In this document: positions 1-5,885 of the stretch, in pieces
Layout of the letters: each line of letters opens with the position of its first letter
How positions within the stretch are numbered: the stretch's first letter is position 1
DNA from: Bacteroidales bacterium UBA4347
GTDB taxonomy: Bacteria; Bacteroidota; Bacteroidia; Bacteroidales; P3
Direction of reading: 5' to 3'
Length of the DNA stretch: 12,874 nucleotides
Assembly: GCA_002394185.1 (NCBI GenBank)
Contig: DGTB01000179.1
Span: forward strand, 1 to 12,874
Notes under the pieces: model-generated
Databases searched by the model: none
Told to the model about the DNA's origin: nothing
The model's input: only the letters and a program-made list of their open reading frames with translations
Position numbers and translations under genes: made by a program

Positions 1-111
1 TATGAAAACAATATAAGAACGGCCGAATCGGGCACGTATCGGGTAGGGGTTCGGTAGGTGTTAAAATAGGTTATTTCTCCGTTTTTTTATTATTAAAATA
101 TATTTTTTTTG
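1..111. other. AT-rich upstream region, no gene identified
   Basis: No complete gene lies here. On the + strand, frame 1 is open from the window edge to a TAG at 55-57 and could be the last 18 codons of an upstream gene ending in residues TYRVGVR. An open stretch this short is expected by chance and its codons (CGG, GTA, GGG, GTT) do not match the C/G-ending preference of the genes downstream, so it is not called as a CDS. Bases 60-111 are extremely A/T-rich and lead into the promoter. No terminator hairpin for an upstream gene is visible. Confidence 0.4.
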
Positions 112-119
112 TATCTTTG
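112..119 (+). promoter_or_regulatory. Bacteroidota-type -7 promoter element
   Basis: Bases TATCTTTG at 112-119 match the Bacteroidota primary sigma factor -7 consensus TAnnTTTG exactly and lie in an A/T-rich tract just upstream of pth. No clean TTTG -33 element is seen at the expected distance; that stretch is only T-rich (82-88). Transcription would start near 125-127, giving a leader of about a dozen bases before the ATG at 138. No other TAnnTTTG was noticed in the gaps between genes, so this may serve most of the ten-gene array. Confidence 0.7.
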
Positions 120-137
120 CACTCTAATTTTGATGAG

Positions 138-806
138 ATGAGCCTTTGGGGTAAGTTTATATCATACTGGAAACGAAAAGATTGTAAAGAAACAACTGAA
201 GACACTGTGAGCAAATTTCTTATAGTGGGACTGGGCAATGTGGGTGCCGAATACGAAGGGACACGCCACAATGCGGGCTTCATGGTGGTGGATGCGCTGG
301 CCAAAGCGGGCGAGGCCCGCTGGAGCCTGGAGCGCCACGCCTACCGCGCCGAAGTGCGCCACAAAGGCCGCACCCTGGTGCTCATCAAACCCACCACCTA
401 CATGAACCTCAGCGGCAAAGCCGTGAAATACTGGCTGCAGGCCGAGAAGATAGAGCTGCCGAACCTGATGGTCGCGGTGGACGACCTGGCGCTGGACCCC
501 GGCATCATCCGCATCAAGAAGCAGGGTGCCGCCGGCGGCCACAACGGCCTGACGGACATCGAGCAGCACCTGGGCACCCAGGCCTACAACCGCCTGCGCG
601 TGGGCGTGGGCAGCGACTTCGGCCGCGGCCACCAGGTGGACTTCGTGCTGGGACAGTTTCCGCCGGAAGACCTGGTCCGCGTCGAAGCCGCCGTGGACCA
701 GGCCTGCGATGCCGTGCGATGCTTCGTCACCCAGGGCATCGACCGCACCATGAACCTCTACAACAAGAAAGGCAACGCACACGAGGAGAAAAAAGCCGAA
801 CAATGA
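138..806 (+). CDS. pth: Peptidyl-tRNA hydrolase
   Basis: Pth recycles peptidyl-tRNAs that drop off ribosomes by cutting the ester bond between peptide and tRNA; it is cytosolic and essential in many bacteria. The 222-residue product has the bacterial Pth signatures: GLGN with Asn34, the catalytic His in TRHN (His44), YMNLSG with Asn90, the Asp pair at 115-116, and GGHNGL with Asn136. These correspond to E. coli Asn10, His20, Asn68, Asp93 and Asn114. ATG 138 is chosen because the in-frame TTG at 117 overlaps the promoter. This leaves about 24 residues before the usual Pth start, in AT-rich codons, so the GTG at 207 is an alternative that would give a normal-length enzyme of 199 residues. The stop overlaps the coaX start (ATGA). 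The C-terminal tail is Lys/Glu-rich. Confidence 0.95.
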   Translation: MSLWGKFISYWKRKDCKETTEDTVSKFLIVGLGNVGAEYEGTRHNAGFMVVDALAKAGEARWSLERHAYRAEVRHKGRTLVLIKPTTYMNLSGKAVKYWLQAEKIELPNLMVAVDDLALDPGIIRIKKQGAAGGHNGLTDIEQHLGTQAYNRLRVGVGSDFGRGHQVDFVLGQFPPEDLVRVEAAVDQACDAVRCFVTQGIDRTMNLYNKKGNAHEEKKAEQ

Positions 807-1507
807 ACCTGACATTTGACATAGGAAACACCGCCACGAAGTGGGCCTCGTTCGAAGGACGCGAGCTTACGGGCCACGGCTACGGCCTGCCCGAGGAGCT
901 GCTGCCCCGGGCCGGGCACGTGATGGTGTGCGCCAGCGGCGATGTCAGGGAGACCCTGGAGCGCCTCGAGGCCCTCCACTCTTCGTACACCACCCTCCAC
1001 TCCGCCACGCCCCTGCCCATCCGCCTGGACTACAAGACCCCCGGAACCCTGGGGGCCGACCGGGTGGCCGACGCCTGCGGCGCCGCAGGACTGCACCCGG
1101 GCGAGGCCTGCCTGGTGATCGACGCCGGCACCTGCATCACCGTGGACTTCGTCGACGCCCAAGGCACCTACCACGGCGGAGCCATCATGCCTGGCCTGAG
1201 GATGAGCCTGCAGGCGCTGCATACCTTCACGGCCAAGCTGCCGCTAATAGACCTCGAGGGTGTGGAGCGGGCCCCCGTGCTGGGACGCTCGACCGAGGAG
1301 AGCATCCTCGCCGGCACGCTGGGAGCCACACTCCTGGCCCTGGCGGGATATGTGGCCCTCTACAAGGAGAAAGCCCCGGCCCTGCGCGTGCTGCTCACCG
1401 GCGGCGACGCCGAGCGCCTCATGGCTTCGGGCGCCAAGGGCTGGGAGCATGTGCCCCACCTGACAATGATAGGACTGAACGAGATAATGATAAACAATGA
1501 AAAATAA
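803..1507 (+). CDS. coaX: Type III pantothenate kinase
   Basis: CoaX phosphorylates pantothenate with ATP, the first committed step of coenzyme A synthesis, in the cytosol. The 234-residue protein carries the ASKHA-fold motifs of the type III family: DIGNT at 6-10 (phosphate loop), GTLGADR at 81-87 (pantothenate-binding GxDR), DAGTCIT at 107-113 with the catalytic Asp107, GGAIMPG at 125-131, and LLTGGDA at 197-203 (adenosine motif). Length is normal for Bacteroidales CoaX, which is a little shorter than the Gram-positive form. The start is ATG 803, which overlaps the pth stop by four bases; a GAGGAG run at 783-788 is rather far upstream to act as a Shine-Dalgarno site. The 3' end overlaps the next gene by 11 bases. 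No key residue is missing. Confidence 0.95.
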   Translation: MNLTFDIGNTATKWASFEGRELTGHGYGLPEELLPRAGHVMVCASGDVRETLERLEALHSSYTTLHSATPLPIRLDYKTPGTLGADRVADACGAAGLHPGEACLVIDAGTCITVDFVDAQGTYHGGAIMPGLRMSLQALHTFTAKLPLIDLEGVERAPVLGRSTEESILAGTLGATLLALAGYVALYKEKAPALRVLLTGGDAERLMASGAKGWEHVPHLTMIGLNEIMINNEK

Positions 1508-2840
1508 GAGACTTATAATGGGTTTGATGGGCCTGATGGGCCTGATAGGCGGTGCTGCCGCCCAGAACGGCTTCAACATGCCCTACTCCCAGTTTGGCAT
1601 CGGCTTCACCGACCTGCCCTACACGGTGCCCGTGGTGAACCGCATGGGCGGCGTGGCCTACACGCTGTCGGGCAGCAACTATGTGAACCCCTTCAACCCC
1701 GCCTCCTATGGATCGATAGGCATGGAGAGCTTTGTATTCGACATGGGCGCCACCATCTTGGTGAGCCGACTGCAGAACAACAACGACCATGCCGACGACG
1801 CCGACGGCAACATCAGCCACCTGATGTTCGCCCTGCCCGTCACCAAATGGTGGAAAGCGGCGGCAGGACTGCTGCCCTACAGCACGGTGGAATATGAGTC
1901 GGTGTGGGAAAGCACCTATCTGGCCAACACGTCCATGAAGAATATCTACAGCGGCAACGGCGGAGTGAGCATGGTCTTCGTCGGCAGCGCCTTCAACATC
2001 CTCGGCGACGGGGCCGAGGGCCGCCGCCTGCAGGCCGGTTTCAACGTCAACATCCTGACAGGGCGCATCCACCGCGCACTGCTCTACGACTTCCAGGGCA
2101 CCGACAGCACACACTACATGAACAAGTGTCGCTACAAGCAGACCAAGCTGGGCGACCTGCTGTTCGACCTCGGCGTGCAGTATTGGGAGCCGCTGAACGA
2201 CAAGTACACCCTTGGCGTGGGCATCACCTACAAGCCTTACCGCAACATGAATATCGACGACGAGGTGAGGGTCAATACCTATCATAGCGGCGACCCGTAC
2301 CAGACGCCGGTGGACACCATCTTCCCCGCAGCGGGGCAGTCGTCGACTTTCGAGAGCACGCTGGAGCAGGACCACACCATAGGCATAGGCGTGAGCCTGG
2401 CGCGCAACGAGCGCTGGATGGTGGCTGCCGACGTGACCTTCTCCGGCTGGGCCGGCATGAAATACAGCGAGGGAATAACGCCGCCAATCTTTGGCGAAAG
2501 CACCCTCGACTACGGCCCCTACAGCCGCTATGCACTGGCGTTTGAAAAGACCGGCTCGATGGACGCCTCCTCTTATTGGGGCCGCATCAGCTGGAGCATC
2601 GGTTTCAACATGGAGCAGGGCGCCATGCGCTTGAACATCAACGGCCGCTCGGAGGTCATCGATGCCTGGGGCGCAGGCCTCGGAGCCACGCTGCCCATGC
2701 GCAAGGGCAAATCGCTGCTTACTCTCAGCGCCGGCTATCGCAGCGTGGGCAACAAGGACCTGCTGCAACGCAACGTTTTCACCTTCGGCATCGGAGTGAG
2801 CACCTGCGAACGCTGGTTTGCCAAACGCAAATTCAACTAA
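1497..2840 (+). CDS. FadL/OMPP1-like outer-membrane beta-barrel protein
   Basis: A predicted outer-membrane barrel of 447 residues. Residues 1-22 form a signal peptide with a basic start (KNKR), a core made of MGL repeats, and a likely signal peptidase I site after Ala22. The mature start (MPYSQFGIGF) and the segment around 50-85, with MGG, NPFNPASY and a Phe/Asp-rich strand, resemble the Bacteroidales branch of FadL/OMPP1/PorV-like barrels, which display an 'NP(A/F)' motif soon after the signal. The rest alternates polar and hydrophobic strands rich in Gly, Tyr and Trp, as in a transmembrane barrel. The C-terminus reads ERWFAKRKFN, a basic ending I recall from Bacteroidales barrels. FadL proteins carry hydrophobic molecules, but ligand and role here are unknown. 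The start overlaps coaX by 11 bases, implying coupled translation. Confidence 0.75.
   Translation: MKNKRLIMGLMGLMGLIGGAAAQNGFNMPYSQFGIGFTDLPYTVPVVNRMGGVAYTLSGSNYVNPFNPASYGSIGMESFVFDMGATILVSRLQNNNDHADDADGNISHLMFALPVTKWWKAAAGLLPYSTVEYESVWESTYLANTSMKNIYSGNGGVSMVFVGSAFNILGDGAEGRRLQAGFNVNILTGRIHRALLYDFQGTDSTHYMNKCRYKQTKLGDLLFDLGVQYWEPLNDKYTLGVGITYKPYRNMNIDDEVRVNTYHSGDPYQTPVDTIFPAAGQSSTFESTLEQDHTIGIGVSLARNERWMVAADVTFSGWAGMKYSEGITPPIFGESTLDYGPYSRYALAFEKTGSMDASSYWGRISWSIGFNMEQGAMRLNINGRSEVIDAWGAGLGATLPMRKGKSLLTLSAGYRSVGNKDLLQRNVFTFGIGVSTCERWFAKRKFN
1518..1553 (+). repeat. Nine-base tandem repeat in a signal-peptide coding region
   Basis: Four successive nine-base units: ATGGGTTTG, ATGGGCCTG, ATGGGCCTG and the diverged ATAGGCGGT. 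They encode MGL-MGL-MGL-IGG, the hydrophobic core of the barrel protein's signal peptide. The second and third units are identical. Gain or loss of a unit would keep the reading frame and change only the length of the signal core. Confidence 0.7.
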
Positions 2841-2880
2841 AAACCCGGGAATGCAAGAAAGCATCCCCAAGGGGCACTAA

Positions 2881-2931
2881 AGTAGAAAAAGAAAAGAACG
2901 AAAAAAAACAAAAATAAAAACACAGTAAGAG
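2881..2931 (+). promoter_or_regulatory. A-rich leader before the TPR gene
   Basis: In the 51 bases before the ATG at 2932, 36 are A and only 3 are T, in runs of up to eight A. There is no good Shine-Dalgarno site, although GTAAGAG sits just before the start. Bacteroidota commonly initiate on A-rich, unstructured leaders, so this is probably a strong translation-initiation region. No TAnnTTTG promoter was seen in the 91-base gap. The left part of the gap holds only a weak CCCCAAGGGG palindrome near 2864-2873. Confidence 0.4.
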
Positions 2932-4284
2932 ATGAAAACGATCAAAACACTGACGATTGGAATCTTTCTGGCGGCCATGGGCGCCAGCGCAACGGCACAG
3001 ATGCCTAACTGGGGCTGCTCGCAAGATGTGCAGCAGCAGATGCTCGGAACAGTATCAATGTATCAGGAGGACATCAACCAGTTCAAAGCATCGAAGGACC
3101 CCCGATATCTGGAGGACGCCTACCCCATGTGGAAAGAGATTGTAGCCAAATGTCCCAAACAGAGCAAGAATCTCTACATCAACGGCGCCAACATCATGAG
3201 GGTGATGATTGCCAAGGCCGCCACAGCAGAAGAGCGCCAGGCCCTGATTGAGGAGCTGATGAACATGTACGACACCCGCATTGCCAACTACGGCGAAGCC
3301 CCCAAGTGGACGGCCAAGAAAGCCCTGGAACTGGAGGAGCTCCTGCAGGAAGCCGGCATCGACCGCTACTACGCCCTCTACGACCAGGCAGTGAGAATGG
3401 AAGGTGACCTGGATGCCTCCTATCTGGTGAAATATATGGAAGCCACCATCAACTACGTCCGCCTGGGCAAAGCCGAGCCCACGCTGGTGGTCGACAACTA
3501 CGACATTGCCAGCGAGAAACTGGAAGACGAGCTGCAAAAATATGTGGACGACAGCGTCAAGTCGGCCACCATCCGCGGCTACATCGCCGATGTCGAGGTT
3601 GCCTTCTCGCCCTATGCCACCTGCGACCAACTGGTGGAAATCTACAGCAAGAAGTTCGAGGCCGACCCCGAGAACGTCGACCTGCTGAAGAAGATTACCA
3701 ACATCATGTCGAAGAAAGGCTGCACCAGCCAGCCCCTCTTCTTCTCGGCCACGGAGAACCTCTACCGCCTGGAGCCCACACCCTCCACCGCCCTCAACAT
3801 GGGCCAGATGTGCCTGCAGAAGAAAGAGTACAGCAAGGCCATCGAATACCTGAAGGATGCTGTGGAAGGTGTCACCACACAGAAGGACAAATACAAAGCC
3901 TACCTCTATCTCGGCCACGCCTACAATGGTGCCAGAAGCTACAGCGCCGCCCGCACGGCCTACAACAATGCCGCCGAGACCGACCGCACCAAGGGTGAAC
4001 CCTACCGCATGATTGCCAGCATGTACGCCTCCAGCGCCTCCAGCGCCACAGAGGACAACATCAACGGACACAGTGTGTACTGGGCCGCAGTGGACAAACT
4101 GGTCAGATCGAAGAGTGTCGACTCCTCGGAGGAGAACGTCGAGGCCTGCAACCGCCTGATCAGCGCCTACAGCTCCCGCTTCCCGAAACAGGGCGATGCC
4201 TTCATGGCCGGCCTGGAGAACGGCAACCGCTTCACGGTGCCTGGATGGATCGGCGAATCGACAGTGGTGAGAACGATAAAATAA
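2932..4284 (+). CDS. Secreted tetratricopeptide-repeat protein
   Basis: A 450-residue exported protein of unknown specific role. Residues 1-23 are a typical signal peptide ending in ATAQ, with no lipobox Cys, so the protein is probably periplasmic. The mature part is alpha-helical throughout. Two clear TPR units lie near 284-317 (ALNMGQMCLQKKEYSKAIEYL) and 322-355 (KAYLYLGHAYNGARSYSAARTAY), and helical pairs before them look like degenerate repeats. TPR arrays bind partner proteins, so a scaffold or chaperone role in envelope assembly is plausible. It lies between an outer-membrane barrel gene and lptC and its stop shares one base with the lptC start (TAATG). Start chosen: ATG 2932, the only one that gives an intact signal peptide, behind an A-rich leader. 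No enzymatic motif is visible. Confidence 0.85.
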   Translation: MKTIKTLTIGIFLAAMGASATAQMPNWGCSQDVQQQMLGTVSMYQEDINQFKASKDPRYLEDAYPMWKEIVAKCPKQSKNLYINGANIMRVMIAKAATAEERQALIEELMNMYDTRIANYGEAPKWTAKKALELEELLQEAGIDRYYALYDQAVRMEGDLDASYLVKYMEATINYVRLGKAEPTLVVDNYDIASEKLEDELQKYVDDSVKSATIRGYIADVEVAFSPYATCDQLVEIYSKKFEADPENVDLLKKITNIMSKKGCTSQPLFFSATENLYRLEPTPSTALNMGQMCLQKKEYSKAIEYLKDAVEGVTTQKDKYKAYLYLGHAYNGARSYSAARTAYNNAAETDRTKGEPYRMIASMYASSASSATEDNINGHSVYWAAVDKLVRSKSVDSSEENVEACNRLISAYSSRFPKQGDAFMAGLENGNRFTVPGWIGESTVVRTIK

Positions 4285-4868
4285 TGAGAACTGAACAAAG
4301 AGAAATGAGAAACAGGCTTACGCGGCATGGCCGCGTAAGCTGCTTTTTCGTTTGTCTTTTTTCGTCTTTCATATTATCGTCCTGCTCCAACGACATGAAG
4401 GATATCAGCCGCTTTGACCGCCAGCAGCGTCCCGACCAAGAGATTCTCGACGGACACATCTGGCGCAGCAGCGAAGGGAAACTGCAGTTGGAACTCGATG
4501 CACCACGCATTGTGCAATACCGCACTCCCGACACACGCACCATCTACCCCAACGGAGTGGAACTGCGCTTCTACGACAGCGACCGCAATCTGCAGACCTT
4601 TGTCCGCGCCGACAAGGCCACATCGTATGACGACAAGAACATTCTGACGGCGAAGGACAGTGTGGTGGTGATAGACTACACCAACGGGGATACGGTCTAT
4701 CTGGAAGACATCGTGTGGCGCTCGGACGAGGACCTTATCTATTCGAACCACAGTGTGCGTGCCGTCAACGGCAACCGCATCACCTATGGCGACGGCTTTA
4801 CAAGCAACGCCAACATGACCAACCTGCGCGTGACACGCCAGCGAGGCATCATAGAATTTGAAGAATAA
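4284..4868 (+). CDS. lptC: LPS export ABC transporter periplasmic protein LptC
   Basis: LptC links the inner-membrane LptB2FG transporter to the periplasmic LptA bridge that carries LPS to the outer membrane. From ATG 4284 the product has 194 residues. The N-terminus is basic, followed by a hydrophobic run (about 20-33) and a lipobox-like LSSC with Cys34, so this looks like a lipoprotein, as in many Bacteroidota, rather than the E. coli membrane-anchored form. The remainder matches the Bacteroidetes LptC pattern: a short linker, then beta-jellyroll strands with IYPNGVELRFYD, ADKATSYDD, YLEDIVWRSDEDLIYSNHSVR and a terminal GDGFTSNANM. ATG 4284 overlaps the previous stop (TAATG); ATG 4305 is an equally good start, removing seven residues. 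A strong hairpin lies within codons 11-19. Downstream lpxD follows after three bases. Confidence 0.9.
   Translation: MRTEQREMRNRLTRHGRVSCFFVCLFSSFILSSCSNDMKDISRFDRQQRPDQEILDGHIWRSSEGKLQLELDAPRIVQYRTPDTRTIYPNGVELRFYDSDRNLQTFVRADKATSYDDKNILTAKDSVVVIDYTNGDTVYLEDIVWRSDEDLIYSNHSVRAVNGNRITYGDGFTSNANMTNLRVTRQRGIIEFEE
4316..4340 (+). terminator. Terminator-like hairpin inside lptC signal region
   Basis: A perfect 11-base inverted repeat, GCTTACGCGGC (4316-4326) and GCCGCGTAAGC (4330-4340), with a three-base loop ATG. Three bases later comes a T-rich stretch (4344-4380) with runs of five and six T. The shape is that of an intrinsic terminator, but it lies within lptC codons 11-19 and the T-rich tract encodes the Phe-rich core of the signal peptide. 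It begins 32 bases after the TPR gene stop. It could stop or thin transcription after the TPR gene, or act as an attenuator sensitive to ribosome traffic. Confidence 0.5.
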
Positions 4869-4871
4869 AAC

Positions 4872-5885
4872 ATGCAATATACAGCAAAAGAACTGGCCCG
4901 TATAGTAAAGGGCACCGTCGAGGGCGACGAAAACACCCGTGTGTGGAAGCCCTGCAAGATTGAGGAGGGAGAAGAAGGCGGCATCACCTTCCTGGGAAAT
5001 CCCAAATACACGCACTATATCTACGAGAAGCAGTCGTCGATTGTCATTGTGAAGAAGGACTTCGTGCCCGAGCATCCGGTGAACTCCACCCTGATTCGCG
5101 TCGACAATCCCTACATGGCAGTAGCCAAACTGCTCCACGCCTTCAACCAGCGCAGCAAGGCTCCCAAAGGACGCTCGTGGAAGAGCAATGTGGGCCGAGG
5201 CTCGAAGATCGGCAAAGGAATCTACATGGGACCCTACGCCGTGGTGGGACGCCACTGCACCGTGGGCGAAAATGTGAAGATATACCCCAACGTCACCATC
5301 GGCGACAACGTAAAAATCGGCGATGGCACTATTATCTACGCCGGAGTGAAGATCTACGAAGGTGTGGAGATTGGCCGTAACTGCATCCTGCATGCAGGTT
5401 GCGTCATCGGAGCCGACGGCTTCGGATTCGCCCCCACGGGCGACGGCGGCTGGGACAAGATTGACCAGATAGGCAACGTCATTCTGGAGGACAACGTCGA
5501 GGTGGGTGCCAACACCTGCGTCGACCGTGCCACCATGGGCTCCACCATCCTGCACCAGGGTGTGAAGGTCGACAACCTGTGCCAAGTGGCCCACAACGTG
5601 GTCATCGGTCAGAACACCGCCATGGCCTCGCAGGTAGGTATTGCCGGCAGCTGCAAGGTGGGCAGTAACTGCATCATCGCCGGCCAGGCCGGTTTGGTGG
5701 GGCACATCACCGTGGGCGACCACGTGACCATCGGCGCCCAGAGCGGCGTAACCAACTCCGTAGCCAGCAACCAGACCATCTTCGGCAGCCCGGCCATGGA
5801 GGCCAGCAAGCGCCGAAAAGTGGAGGTACTGGTGCGAAACATTGAAAAACTGGCCAACCGCATATCTGCACTGGAGAAGAAATGA
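4872..5885 (+). CDS. lpxD: UDP-3-O-acylglucosamine N-acyltransferase
   Basis: LpxD is the third enzyme of lipid A synthesis. It moves a hydroxyacyl chain from acyl carrier protein onto the 2-amino group of UDP-3-O-acylglucosamine in the cytosol. The 337-residue protein has the family layout: an N-terminal uridine-binding domain (about 1-95, with ITFLGNPKY at 38-46), a left-handed beta-helix of hexapeptide repeats (about 100-300, many V/I-G-x-x units), and a C-terminal helix (about 309-337). The catalytic His is His241 in QVAHNVVIG, aligning with E. coli His239, and the signature IGADGFGFAP lies at 179-188. Length is normal. ATG 4872 follows lptC by three bases and the stop overlaps the next start (ATGA). 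It is not beside lpxC-fabZ or lpxA, its usual partners in Bacteroidota, so a second lpxD may exist elsewhere. Confidence 0.95.
   Translation: MQYTAKELARIVKGTVEGDENTRVWKPCKIEEGEEGGITFLGNPKYTHYIYEKQSSIVIVKKDFVPEHPVNSTLIRVDNPYMAVAKLLHAFNQRSKAPKGRSWKSNVGRGSKIGKGIYMGPYAVVGRHCTVGENVKIYPNVTIGDNVKIGDGTIIYAGVKIYEGVEIGRNCILHAGCVIGADGFGFAPTGDGGWDKIDQIGNVILEDNVEVGANTCVDRATMGSTILHQGVKVDNLCQVAHNVVIGQNTAMASQVGIAGSCKVGSNCIIAGQAGLVGHITVGDHVTIGAQSGVTNSVASNQTIFGSPAMEASKRRKVEVLVRNIEKLANRISALEKK

Noticed and set aside
305..321. Seven-base hairpin AGCGGGC / GCCCGCT in pth.
   Set aside because: Short stem, no T run after it, and such repeats are expected by chance in GC-rich coding sequence.
1419..2870. Long minus-strand open frame opposite the barrel gene (483 codons).
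   Set aside because: It is rich in Ala, Gly, Val and His with no recognisable domain, and lies opposite a gene with clear signal peptide and family features. GC-rich codon bias readily opens antisense frames.
2864..2873. CCCCAAGGGG palindrome in the gap before the TPR gene as a terminator.
   Set aside because: The two-base centre forces a stem of only three pairs, and A-rich rather than T-rich sequence follows.
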